Positions 1-6,204 of a stretch of DNA of 6,531 nt are shown here, piece after piece (within the stretch, counting starts at the first letter, position 1; each line of letters begins with the position of its first letter). The DNA is from Dehalococcoidia bacterium. GTDB taxonomy: Bacteria; Chloroflexota; Dehalococcoidia; Dehalococcoidales; Fen-1064. The notes under the pieces were generated by a model. That model saw nothing but the letters and a program-made list of their open reading frames with translations. It was not told the DNA's origin and ran no database searches. Position numbers and translations under genes: made by a program. The DNA lies in contig DUES01000049.1 of assembly GCA_011192055.1 (NCBI GenBank), positions 1-6,531 on the forward strand. The letters are read 5' to 3'.

Positions 1-342
1 GATGAATCGAAGGACGGTCAGACTATCGAGGTTGCCGCCGGATGTCTGGTAACGATAACCCTCGAATCCAATGCCACCACCGGTTTCAGATGGGAGCTTG
101 CCGAACCGGTTGATGAGAATATGCTGACACTGATTGACAGCAAATACATACCTTTCGAGGCTGAAGACGGAGATGAGCCGGTAGCCGGTGCCGGAGGTAC
201 TGAAGAATGGACATTCGAAACACTGGCAGCCGGTGACAGCACGATATCAATGGCCTACAGCCGACCCTGGGAGGGAGGCGAAAAAGGTGTAGAGACCTTT
301 AATGTAACGATAAGGAGTCTTTCCGGCAGACTCCCTGAATAA
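1..342 (+). CDS. Chagasin-family (I42) cysteine protease inhibitor, 3' part
   Basis: The reading frame is open from the first base to a TAA at 340-342, giving 113 residues; the start lies outside the window. Three loops that define chagasin-type inhibitors of papain-like cysteine proteases are visible in order. NATTGFRW at residues 24-31 matches the family's NPTTGY/F-x-W loop. GAGGTEEWTF at 63-72 matches the GxGG-x-x-x-W-x-F loop. YSRPWE at 86-91 matches the RPW loop. In this family the three loops sit at one end of a beta-sandwich and plug the protease active site. Bacterial members are usually secreted or lipid-anchored, but the N-terminus needed to see a signal peptide is missing. The visible length is about that of a whole inhibitor domain, so most of the domain is present. 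The target protease cannot be told from here. A stem-loop follows 28 nt after the stop. Confidence 0.9.
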   Translation, partial: DESKDGQTIEVAAGCLVTITLESNATTGFRWELAEPVDENMLTLIDSKYIPFEAEDGDEPVAGAGGTEEWTFETLAAGDSTISMAYSRPWEGGEKGVETFNVTIRSLSGRLPE

Positions 343-370
343 GTACCAAGTACCTGGCAGGTAATACCGC

Positions 371-405
371 GAAAGAGGTCGGTACCCCCTGGCCTCTTTC
401 TATTT
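371..405 (+). terminator. Stem-loop terminator after the I42 inhibitor gene
   Basis: GAAAGAGG (371-378) pairs perfectly with CCTCTTTC (393-400). One G-U and one C-G pair extend the stem to 10 bp, around a 10-nt loop. The short T-rich sequence TATTT follows on the plus strand. Its position 28 nt past the stop codon suits an intrinsic terminator. The T-tract is short, so efficiency is uncertain. It lies between convergent genes and could also slow transcription coming from the minus-strand transporter, but that side has no T-run. Confidence 0.6.
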
Positions 406-476
406 GCAGTAATATAACAGTATCCTGAGAACCACATCTCCGGGCAGACCCCGGTGACAACTTTTCCGCCGTTATC

Positions 477-1736
477 TTACGTCTGGTTGCTGCGAACAGG
501 TTTCATTATCAACATCGCAACAATGGCTGCCACCGGAACTACCATCATGAGAAGCCATATATTCCGGTAGCTGCCCCAGATATCAAAGGCCCATCCTGCC
601 AGGGCCGGACCGCCAATACTGCCCACCATGTTTATCCCGATAATAAGTCCGAAAACGGTGCCAAAGCTGCGCATGCCGAAGTATTCCTGAATCAGTGCCG
701 GTCTCATTACATTGAGTCCCCCGTACCCTATACCAAAAAGTACCAGGAATGGCACCAGTAGCCATGTACCGGCATGGTCAATATATCCGAAACAGAATAA
801 ACCCAGGCTCATCATGGTTAATCCGGTCACCGTAATCAGTTTTCGATTAAACCTGTCACCAAACCACCCGAAACTAAGGCGTCCCAGGATACTGGTAAGG
901 GGAATAGCAGTTGCCACGATGCCGGATATCGACCGTTCCACGCCAACGCTGCTCAGGTATGGCATGACATGGGTGACAATAGCAGTCACCAGAAAGACAT
1001 GACCGGTAAAAGTAAGGGCCACCAGCCAGAAGGCACCACTCGTTAAAGCCTGTTTTATCCCGATGTTAGCCCCGTCAGGTTGTGAGATGCCTGCTGCAAC
1101 AATATCAACAGGAGGGGGCAGGGCTGCCGTATCTCCGTCCGGTGAGTATCCGTACTGCTCCGGTTGATGGCGGAAGACCATCGAAAGGGTTGGCGGTATC
1201 AGCAACATCCCCAGGGCAAGCAGAAACATCGTTGCCCGCCAGTCATAGGCTTCGATTAAGCTGACCATTGCCGGTACCATCAGGCCACCGAAACCAAAGC
1301 CGCAGACGGCAATCCCGCTGGCAATACTGATTCTGCGCCGGAACCAGTTGGCCACCGCGGTCATGAGCACGGTCATGGTGCAGGTACTCATACCGACCGC
1401 AACCAGGATAAAGGCAATATAAAACATCCCGAGTGAGTTGGTCTGACCGAGCAGGAAGAGTCCCAGGGCACCGAGAATTGCCCCGCTAAATATCATTCTC
1501 CTCGGGCCCAAACGGTCGGTCATGACACCAACCAGTGGAGCCAGCAGTCCCATCTCAAGCCCGCGTAATGAGGCAGCCAGTGAAATCTGTGTATAGCTCC
1601 AGCCCATCTCGCGGGCTATTGGTTCGAAGATAGCCGTAAACCCGTAGAAAACACCGCCGCCTGCGAACAGCGCTATTACAAATGATGCTGCGACAATCCA
1701 CCACCCGTAGAATATCTTCGGAAATCTGATGCTCAT
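477..1736 (-). CDS. MFS transporter, OFA/monocarboxylate-like, 12 TM
   Basis: This is an integral membrane carrier of the major facilitator superfamily. With the ATG at 1736-1734 it has 419 residues. The first helix carries PKIFYGWWIVAAS (residues 6-18), the usual N-terminus of OFA-like/MCT-like carriers. The MFS loop 2-3 signature appears as GVMTDRLGPRR (70-80), with its echo GWFGDRFNRK in loop 8-9 (290-299). A hydrophilic centre (about 188-228), beginning RHQPEQYGYSPDGD, separates two six-helix halves; an R-x-PE-x-x-G-x-x-PDGD-like motif here is common in this subgroup. An in-frame TTG at 1793 would add 19 hydrophilic residues. I prefer 1736 because the shorter form fits the family N-terminus, although neither start has a good Shine-Dalgarno. 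The substrate is unknown; related carriers move organic acids such as oxalate, formate or other monocarboxylates. It stands alone, divergent from dapF. Confidence 0.92.
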   Translation of the reverse strand: MSIRFPKIFYGWWIVAASFVIALFAGGGVFYGFTAIFEPIAREMGWSYTQISLAASLRGLEMGLLAPLVGVMTDRLGPRRMIFSGAILGALGLFLLGQTNSLGMFYIAFILVAVGMSTCTMTVLMTAVANWFRRRISIASGIAVCGFGFGGLMVPAMVSLIEAYDWRATMFLLALGMLLIPPTLSMVFRHQPEQYGYSPDGDTAALPPPVDIVAAGISQPDGANIGIKQALTSGAFWLVALTFTGHVFLVTAIVTHVMPYLSSVGVERSISGIVATAIPLTSILGRLSFGWFGDRFNRKLITVTGLTMMSLGLFCFGYIDHAGTWLLVPFLVLFGIGYGGLNVMRPALIQEYFGMRSFGTVFGLIIGINMVGSIGGPALAGWAFDIWGSYRNIWLLMMVVPVAAIVAMLIMKPVRSNQT

Positions 1737-1820
1737 GTCAGGTTGATTACCACAGAATAATCGGTCCTTTCGTCGCACGAGAAGTACATTCAAAGAGAGG
1801 TTCTATCCCGAAGCAGGGTT

Positions 1821-1840
1821 CGTAAACGGTGTTTATTACG
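1821..1840. promoter_or_regulatory. Pseudo-palindrome, possible operator
   Basis: CGTAA (1821-1825) and TTACG (1836-1840) are inverted arms around a 10-bp centre, and the centre itself contains TAAAC-GGT-GTTTA. The site lies just downstream of the expected transporter start point. A dimeric repressor could bind there. This is speculative, since arms this short arise easily by chance. Confidence 0.22.
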
Positions 1841-1867
1841 GGATTTGTATACCGCTTACATTCTTTC

Positions 1868-1896
1868 AATATACAGTTTATGTTCTTTTCCTACAA
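1868..1896 (-). promoter_or_regulatory. Candidate promoter for the MFS transporter
   Basis: On the minus strand, TTGTAG (1896-1891) is followed after 17 nt by TATATT (1873-1868). The -10 matches five of six consensus bases, and the -35 has the TTG core. Transcription would start near 1861, leaving a leader of about 125 nt before the preferred ATG. Only motif matching supports it. Confidence 0.35.
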
Positions 1897-1931
1897 CTTA
1901 CCGATACCAAGCGTAAAGGACGTGGCATTTA

Positions 1932-1940
1932 TGCTATAAT
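1932..1940 (+). promoter_or_regulatory. Extended -10 promoter for the dapF operon
   Basis: TGCTATAAT is a perfect extended -10 element (TG, one base, then TATAAT). No good -35 hexamer sits 17 bp upstream, which is tolerated when the TG extension is present. Transcription would start near 1946-1947, giving a leader of roughly 270 nt before the dapF ATG. It is the best vegetative sigma-factor match noticed in the window. Confidence 0.65.
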
Positions 1941-1965
1941 GGCAAAATATAAGGATAACTGTGTC

Positions 1966-2014
1966 ATCTTTACTTCACTGTACCCGGCTGAATATTCCTT
2001 AGCCGGGCAGCAAA
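1966..2014 (+). repeat. GC-rich stem-loop in the dapF leader
   Basis: CCCGGCT (1983-1989) pairs perfectly with AGCCGGG (2001-2007) around an 11-nt loop. The stem can be prolonged by CTG (1978-1980) with CAG (2008-2010) past a 2-nt bulge, and then by CTTT with AAAG. No T-run follows, so it is not an intrinsic terminator. It lies about 35 nt into the predicted transcript and may be the first helix of a structured leader. Confidence 0.45.
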
Positions 2015-2018
2015 GGAG

Positions 2019-2066
2019 AGACCGGTCCTTCCCGGGATGTCAAGTACGGGGGTAGACGTTACCGGT
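2019..2066 (+). repeat. Second two-part stem-loop in the dapF leader
   Basis: ACCGGT at 2019-2024 can pair with the identical self-complementary ACCGGT at 2061-2066. Inside, TTCCCG (starting near 2029) can pair with CGGGGG (near 2047-2052) with two G-U pairs. This would give a two-stem hairpin with an asymmetric internal loop directly after the stem ending near 2014. The pairing was read by eye; no energy was computed. Confidence 0.35.
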
Positions 2067-2205
2067 GGAGGCCTGCAGGAAAACGGGGAATATGTACAGG
2101 TTTTATGATAATCCAGTCATAAACTTGCTCAAGCAGAGAGCATACTCTACCGGTAATACTGTATCTCCTGGCATTATCAGCAGTTAACCTCACTATTCCG
2201 AAACT

Positions 2206-2210
2206 AGAGG
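2206..2210 (+). promoter_or_regulatory. dapF ribosome binding site
   Basis: AGAGG ends 5 nt before the dapF ATG at 2216 and fixes that start. GAGG could also pair with CCTC at 2188-2191, a weak 4-bp stem that might mask the site. Confidence 0.6.
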
Positions 2211-2215
2211 CGACG

Positions 2216-3073
2216 ATGAAATTCACCAAAATGCAGGGTGCCGGCAATGATTTTGTACTGTTGGAAGGCGGCAGCGATCCGCAAGACTGGCCCAAACTGG
2301 CGTTAGCCATGTGTGACCGTCATTTCGGTATTGGTGCCGACGGTCTGCTCCTTCTTCTGCCATCAGACATGGCTGATTTCCGGATGAGAATCTTTAATGC
2401 TGATGGTTCCGAGTCAAAGGCCTGTGGTAATGGGCTGAGATGTATGGTCAAGTACTTCATGGACAGTCATGACGGAGGTACAAGGCCATCCGAGATAACG
2501 GCTGAGACCGATTCCGGAATACATACAGCGCGTATCAAGCAGACAAATGGCAACACCGCCGAGATACAGGTAGATATGGGTAAACCCGGAATAGGTCAGG
2601 AGGGAACCCCCGTACAGTTAGTTACGGGAGAGAGTGTTTCACCTGACATAATATCTCTGATGAGTCATTCTGTTTTCGTAATCGGTCGTGAACTGGATTT
2701 GTCCCTGATATCTATAGGAAATCCTCATGCTGTTCAGCTTGTTGAAGAGCCGATCGCCAGCTTCCCGCTGTCTGAAGTAGGACCGCTGGTCGAGAACCAC
2801 CCGGATTTTCGGAACAAGACCAACTTTGAAGTCATTAATATCAAGAGCCGGACACTTATCGAGGCACGTGTCTGGGAGCGTGGAGTAGGGGAGACCCTTG
2901 CCTGCGGAAGCGGGGCCTGTGCCATTGGGGTGGCTGCACAATTACTGGGTTACGCAGACCGGAGGATTGATGTTAAACTTCCCGGTGGGGTGCTGAACGT
3001 GGAATGGGATGGAACAGGGGAGATATTCCTCAGTGGCCCGGCAGAAACAGTTTTCAAAGGTGAATGGTTGTAA
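2216..3073 (+). CDS. dapF: Diaminopimelate epimerase
   Basis: DapF (EC 5.1.1.7) is a cytoplasmic, cofactor-free racemase that converts LL-diaminopimelate to meso-diaminopimelate, the direct precursor of lysine and, where present, of the peptidoglycan cross-link. The 285-residue product has the two-lobed DapF layout. KMQGAGNDFVL (about residues 5-15) opens the fold. FNADGSE (60-66) runs into ACGNGLRC, with the first catalytic cysteine at C70. GNPHAV starts at 168. RGVGETLACGSGACA (from 222) carries the second catalytic cysteine at C230. Both members of the thiol/thiolate pair are therefore intact. Length is slightly above the usual 274-280 residues. AGAGG 5 nt upstream supports the ATG. The next gene, dapL, starts 58 nt downstream and makes this enzyme's substrate, so the two are almost certainly co-transcribed. 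Confidence 0.97.
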   Translation: MKFTKMQGAGNDFVLLEGGSDPQDWPKLALAMCDRHFGIGADGLLLLLPSDMADFRMRIFNADGSESKACGNGLRCMVKYFMDSHDGGTRPSEITAETDSGIHTARIKQTNGNTAEIQVDMGKPGIGQEGTPVQLVTGESVSPDIISLMSHSVFVIGRELDLSLISIGNPHAVQLVEEPIASFPLSEVGPLVENHPDFRNKTNFEVINIKSRTLIEARVWERGVGETLACGSGACAIGVAAQLLGYADRRIDVKLPGGVLNVEWDGTGEIFLSGPAETVFKGEWL

Positions 3074-3115
3074 ATCTATTGTGGTTGTGTGGCAGAGGTG
3101 AGATAAGGAATTTGT

Positions 3116-3121
3116 AAAGGA
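3116..3121 (+). promoter_or_regulatory. dapL ribosome binding site
   Basis: AAAGGA ends 10 nt before the ATG at 3132 and 16 nt before a second in-frame ATG at 3138. The spacing favours 3132 as the start. Confidence 0.5.
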
Positions 3122-3131
3122 CAAAGTAACG

Positions 3132-4319
3132 ATGAAAATGGCGAGAAGAGTGGAGAAACTTCCACCTTACCTCTTTGTTGAGATAAGCAAGAAGATAGCA
3201 GCGAAAAAAGCAAAGGGAGAGGAAGTAGTCAGTTTCGGTATCGGGGACCCTGATATCCCGACGCCACCACATATCATTGAAAGACTATGCCGGGAAGCAA
3301 GCAATCCGTCCAATCACCGCTATCCGGAGTCGGAAGGATTACCTGAGCTTCGAAAAACAGTGGCAGACTGGTACCGGCAGCGTTTCGGTATTTCCCTTGA
3401 CCCTGATACGGAGGTACTGCCGCTCCTGGGTTCCAAGGAAGGTATCGGTCATATGGCTTTCTGCTTTTCCGAGCCCGGAGACAATGTCCTGGTGCCTGAT
3501 CCCGGTTATCCCGTCTACTCCGTGGGTACTATTCTTGCCGGCGGTCAGCCTTATTATATGCCCCTCCTGGAAAAGAATGATTACCTGCCTGACTTCAAAC
3601 AAATACCGGAAACCGTACTCAACAAGACTACCATGATGTGGCTGAATTACCCGAATAATCCGACTTCCGCAGTGGCAGACCTTGATTTCTACAATCGGGC
3701 GGTAGAGTTTGCCCGCGAACATGATATCTGTATCTGTCATGACGGACCGTATTCCGAGGTCGCTTATGATGGCTACCGGCCGGTCAGCTTCCTCGAGGCA
3801 GATGGTGCCAGGGAAGTCGGGGTGGAGTTCCATTCTCTGTCCAAGAGCTATAACATGACCGGATGGCGCGTCGGCATGGCGGTGGGTAATCCTGCTATGA
3901 TAGATGCTTTGAAACGACTCAAGTCGAACCTGGACTCCGGTATCCCGCAGGCCATCCAGTATGCAGCGATTGAAGCCCTGACAGGCCCCCAGGACTGCAT
4001 TGAGGAGCATAACGCTGTCTACCAGAGGCGGCGTGACCTGATTGTCGACACGCTGACCAGGATGGGTCTCCAGGTCAGGCCTCCACAGGCAAGTTTATAC
4101 GTCTGGGCAAAGGTACCCGATGGTTATACTTCTTTGGAATTCACCGATGATCTCCTTGAGAAGGTGGGCGTCGTGGTAACCCCGGGTATTGGCTATGGTA
4201 AGAACGGTGAGGGCTATGTCCGGCTGTCAATGACGCTTGCGGACGCCAGCCTTGTCAAAGGTCTGTCACGTCTTGCGGAATGGCAGGACTCGAAGAACCG
4301 CTTCAAATCAAAGATATAA
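3132..4319 (+). CDS. dapL: LL-diaminopimelate aminotransferase
   Basis: This is a PLP-dependent fold-type I aminotransferase of 395 residues. DapL (EC 2.6.1.83) moves an amino group from glutamate to L-tetrahydrodipicolinate, giving LL-diaminopimelate in one step and bypassing the succinyl- or acetyl-blocked route. Family marks are FGIGDPDIPTP near residue 35, HRYPESEGLPELR (substrate region), NYPNNPT (172-178), D204 and Y207 in CHDGPYSEVAYDG (pyridine ring contacts), the Schiff-base lysine K238 in SLSKSYNMTGWR with R246 for the phosphate, and R364 in YVRLSMT for the substrate carboxylate. Sequence alone separates DapL from other class I/II aminotransferases only partly. The adjoining dapF makes DapL much the best call; aspartate or alanine aminotransferase is the alternative. 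The hflX start follows about 60 nt downstream with no terminator between. Confidence 0.9.
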   Translation: MKMARRVEKLPPYLFVEISKKIAAKKAKGEEVVSFGIGDPDIPTPPHIIERLCREASNPSNHRYPESEGLPELRKTVADWYRQRFGISLDPDTEVLPLLGSKEGIGHMAFCFSEPGDNVLVPDPGYPVYSVGTILAGGQPYYMPLLEKNDYLPDFKQIPETVLNKTTMMWLNYPNNPTSAVADLDFYNRAVEFAREHDICICHDGPYSEVAYDGYRPVSFLEADGAREVGVEFHSLSKSYNMTGWRVGMAVGNPAMIDALKRLKSNLDSGIPQAIQYAAIEALTGPQDCIEEHNAVYQRRRDLIVDTLTRMGLQVRPPQASLYVWAKVPDGYTSLEFTDDLLEKVGVVVTPGIGYGKNGEGYVRLSMTLADASLVKGLSRLAEWQDSKNRFKSKI

Positions 4320-4348
4320 CCGGGCCCCGGCCAGGAAGACTCAGGCAT

Positions 4349-4356
4349 GGGAGGTG
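4349..4356 (+). promoter_or_regulatory. Strong but displaced Shine-Dalgarno before hflX
   Basis: GGGAGGTG is close to a perfect anti-16S match. The only in-frame ATG (4381) is 24 nt past it. An in-frame GTG (4354) overlaps it. The in-frame codon at ideal spacing (6 nt) is ATA at 4363. The true hflX start is therefore not settled by the sequence. Confidence 0.5.
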
Positions 4357-4380
4357 TTTGACATAAAAAAGACCACCGTT

Positions 4381-5529
4381 ATGACTCGAACACCCCGCGA
4401 ACGTGCGTTCCTTGTAGCTGTTACTACCAGGTCCGGGAACAATACGGTATCCCAGGACGATTCCCTTGAAGAGCTGGCTCAACTTGCCGGTACGGCAGGG
4501 GCACAGGTGGTCGGTAAGTTTGTCCAGTCTTTGCAGGTACCCTCCAAATCTCACTACCTGGGCAAGGGGAAGCTTGCCGAGCTTCAATCGCTCAGGGAAA
4601 CAACCGGTTATGACGTTGTTATTTTCGACGACGAGTTATCCCCGCTGCAACAGCGAAATCTCGAAGAAAGCCTTAGTGCGAAGGTGATTGACCGTGCAGC
4701 ACTCATCCTGGACGTCTTTGCCCGGCGTGCGCAGACCCGTGAAGGTCAACTCCAGGTAGAGCTGGCGCAGCACCAGTACCTGTCTCCGCGTCTTGCCGGA
4801 CAGTGGAGCCACCTGGAGAGGCTTGGTGGCGGGATAGGTACCAGGGGACCGGGCGAATCCCAGCTTGAGACCGACAGGCGCCTGATACGCCGCAAGATAC
4901 ATCACCTGAACCAGCAAATCGAGAAGGTCAGGAATCAGCGTACGCTTTACCGACAGCACCGGAAAAAGAGTGGTATTCCGGTGGTTGCACTGGTAGGTTA
5001 TACGAACGCCGGTAAAAGTACGTTGCTGAATACGCTGAGCCAGGCGGATGTCCGCAGTGAAAACAGGCTCTTTACTACTCTTGACCCTACTACCCGGCGT
5101 ATTGCTCTGCCGGACCGGACACCGGTTCTACTCAGCGACACCGTGGGCTTTATCCGTAAGCTGCCACCCGCTATCATCACGGCTTTCCGTGCTACTCTCG
5201 AGGAGCTGTCCGAAGCAGATGTCCTTGTTCACGTGGTCGACTTTGCTTCACACCGCGCTCCCGATGAATGCCAGACAGTTGAGGATATCCTCTCCGACCT
5301 GAAAATCTCTGATAAGCCCGTTATCACGGCATTGAACAAGATTGACCGGCTACTGGACAGCAACCGGGACTGGGATGAACGGCAGGCCCTTGATTACTTT
5401 GCAACTCAGGGTGAAAGTGAAAACGAGAACGCCGTACTAATCTCTGCCGTACGTAAATGGGGACTGTCAAGGCTGCTGGAAGTGATTGGCACGACGCTGT
5501 CAAAATCGACGGCACAGGTACACGGTTAG
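4381..5529 (+). CDS. hflX: HflX ribosome-associated GTPase
   Basis: HflX binds the 50S subunit and, in studied bacteria, splits or rescues stalled ribosomes under heat or antibiotic stress. From the ATG at 4381 the product has 382 residues. The N-terminal HflX domain begins RERAFLVAV and contains VVGKFVQ and YLGKGKLAEL. A coiled, arginine-rich linker with the family signature GPGESQLETDRRLIRRKI starts at 156. The G domain has G1 GYTNAGKST (206-214), the switch segment LFTTLDPT, G3 DTVGF (253-257), G4 NKID (319-322) and G5 SA (355-356), all intact. The short C-terminal extension of E. coli HflX (426 aa) is reduced. An in-frame GTG at 4354 would add nine residues, FDIKKTTV-like, and may be real; an ATG at 4237 lies deep inside dapL and is unlikely. 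It is the third gene of the dapF-dapL transcript, with no functional tie visible. Confidence 0.93.
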   Translation: MTRTPRERAFLVAVTTRSGNNTVSQDDSLEELAQLAGTAGAQVVGKFVQSLQVPSKSHYLGKGKLAELQSLRETTGYDVVIFDDELSPLQQRNLEESLSAKVIDRAALILDVFARRAQTREGQLQVELAQHQYLSPRLAGQWSHLERLGGGIGTRGPGESQLETDRRLIRRKIHHLNQQIEKVRNQRTLYRQHRKKSGIPVVALVGYTNAGKSTLLNTLSQADVRSENRLFTTLDPTTRRIALPDRTPVLLSDTVGFIRKLPPAIITAFRATLEELSEADVLVHVVDFASHRAPDECQTVEDILSDLKISDKPVITALNKIDRLLDSNRDWDERQALDYFATQGESENENAVLISAVRKWGLSRLLEVIGTTLSKSTAQVHG

Positions 5530-5579
5530 CCGGGCTATTGCAATAAGGTCACAAGGATTGCGTGAACTGCAGGAAAGGT

Positions 5580-5792
5580 CTACAGGTTCAGTATCATCTG
5601 CCCCTTGAGGACTTTTTTAACCGTCTTTCTTGCCCAGAGCTCGAAGTACAGGTCAACGCCAACCGTCTTATGGCCCTGCTGGTAGGGGACACCGTTAACG
5701 GTAGCCTTCCATTTGGTTAAGCGCTCGTATACCGTGTTATCGTCGGTATACAGGGCCAGCTTATCACCGATTTTTCTCAGTTCAGCTACCAT
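5580..5792 (-). CDS. Small basic protein of unknown function (70 aa)
   Basis: I do not recognise this protein. It runs from an ATG at 5792-5790 to a TAG at 5582-5580 and faces hflX tail to tail, 50 nt apart. It is lysine-rich and soluble-looking, with no membrane segment or signal peptide. An opening helix (VAELRKIGDKLALY) is followed by TDDNTVYERLTKWKA, a GVPY turn, a strand-like VGVDLYFELW, and a basic tail RKTVKKVLKG. Composition and codon use resemble a real protein more than an antisense shadow, and the frame does not overlap another gene. There is no Shine-Dalgarno, but a good -35/-10 pair ends 7 nt before the ATG, suggesting a leaderless message. Whether homologues exist is the deciding question. 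Confidence 0.55.
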   Translation of the reverse strand: MVAELRKIGDKLALYTDDNTVYERLTKWKATVNGVPYQQGHKTVGVDLYFELWARKTVKKVLKGQMILNL

Positions 5793-5828
5793 TTGTTACA
5801 TTCTACAACAGTGTTATCACACAGGCAA
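5793..5828 (-). promoter_or_regulatory. Promoter abutting the 70-aa gene (leaderless?)
   Basis: Reading the minus strand, TTGCCT (5828-5823) is followed by exactly 17 nt and then TAGAAT (5805-5800), a five-of-six -10 match. Only 7 nt separate the -10 from the ATG, so transcription would begin at or within a base or two of the start codon. Confidence 0.45.
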
Positions 5829-5894
5829 TACTTTTTATCTAAATATTTGACCGTTATCAGGACTTATTATGCTGCTCAAATGATTTAACCGCCC

Positions 5895-5931
5895 CGAATA
5901 TCCTGTTAAGCACACCGGATATTCGTTATTT
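5895..5931 (+). terminator. Perfect 9-bp stem-loop followed by a T-rich stretch
   Basis: CGAATATCC (5895-5903) and GGATATTCG (5917-5925) are exact inverted repeats around a 13-nt loop, followed on the plus strand by TTATTT. This could be the distal terminator of the dapF-dapL-hflX transcript, about 365 nt past the hflX stop. The stem is AT-rich in the middle and the T-run is interrupted, so it may instead be a binding site upstream of the minus-strand small gene. Confidence 0.4.
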
Positions 5932-5941
5932 CATTATCTGA

Positions 5942-5959
5942 CGCACTGAGAGCCAAATC
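5942..5959 (+). repeat. Degenerate direct repeat, copy 1
   Basis: This 18-nt stretch matches 6283-6300 at 16 of 18 positions; its core is AGCCAAATC. A looser likeness continues downstream of both copies (CAC-T-TA, GGGGAA-C, GTGTC). The two copies enclose about 340 bp and could be the ends of a decayed small element. Confidence 0.4.
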
Positions 5960-6120
5960 CTGGCGTTTATGTGCACTTATCCCGTGGGGAACTCCCGGTG
6001 TCGTATATATTTAGCGGGGACATTTTTATAAATGGTACGGCAGTACCGGATAAACTGGTTCTTTCCAGACTTCTTCAGAATGCCTGGTGCAAATCCGGCA
6101 GTACTGAACGGGGGCCCCGG

Positions 6121-6204
6121 TTTTGTAAGGTTGTCAGGGGTAAATTCAGGCTTTTGTAAGGGGCGCACTATATCTGTTATGTAGTGTAAAGATACTTTGT
6201 AAGG
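6121..6204 (+). repeat. Three direct copies of TTTGTAAGG
   Basis: Exact TTTGTAAGG occurs at 6122-6130, 6153-6161 and 6196-6204; the first two share a further leading T. The spacing is 31 and 43 nt, not regular. The third copy forms most of the loop of the palindrome at 6185-6215. No coding frame explains the repetition. Confidence 0.5.

Larger units (their letters stand above)
1737..2215. other. Divergent intergenic region, transporter / dapF
   Basis: This stretch of about 480 bp has no convincing gene. It holds a strong plus-strand promoter (1932-1940), a weaker minus-strand promoter candidate (1868-1896), a small pseudo-palindrome (1821-1840), and a long dapF leader with several GC-rich inverted repeats (about 1947-2215). 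The only plus-strand mini-ORF noticed (2037-2108, 23 codons) has no Shine-Dalgarno at a usable distance. I compared the leader by eye with lysine, T-box, glycine, TPP, SAM, cobalamin and c-di-GMP-I elements and found no full match. Confidence 0.6.

Noticed and set aside
440..454. CCGGG-CAGAC-CCCGG hairpin as the terminator of the MFS gene
   Set aside because: Only 5 bp and no T-run on the minus strand.
2037..2108. 23-codon mini-ORF in the dapF leader as a leader peptide
   Set aside because: No Shine-Dalgarno at a usable distance and no lysine codons, so it does not look like an attenuation peptide.
1941..2215. Lysine, glycine, TPP, SAM, cobalamin, T-box or c-di-GMP-I element before dapF
   Set aside because: Partial resemblances only (for example GGAGAGACC, GCAAAG, GTTACCGGTGG); the conserved cores of each class were not found by eye.
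3339..4010. 223-codon open frame antisense to dapL
   Set aside because: It lies wholly inside a well-supported aminotransferase gene; long antisense frames are common there from codon bias.
4237..4380. Upstream extension of hflX starting inside dapL
   Set aside because: The added residues do not resemble the HflX N-terminus and the ATG has no ribosome site; it would overlap dapL by 83 nt.
5563..5590. Imperfect inverted repeat after hflX as its terminator
   Set aside because: The stem has mismatches or a bulge, no T-tract follows, and it overlaps the end of the small minus-strand gene.
5971..6168. Overlapping open frames of about 62 codons on both strands
   Set aside because: No ribosome site, no recognisable motif, mutually antisense, and they lie in a repeat-rich stretch; most likely chance.
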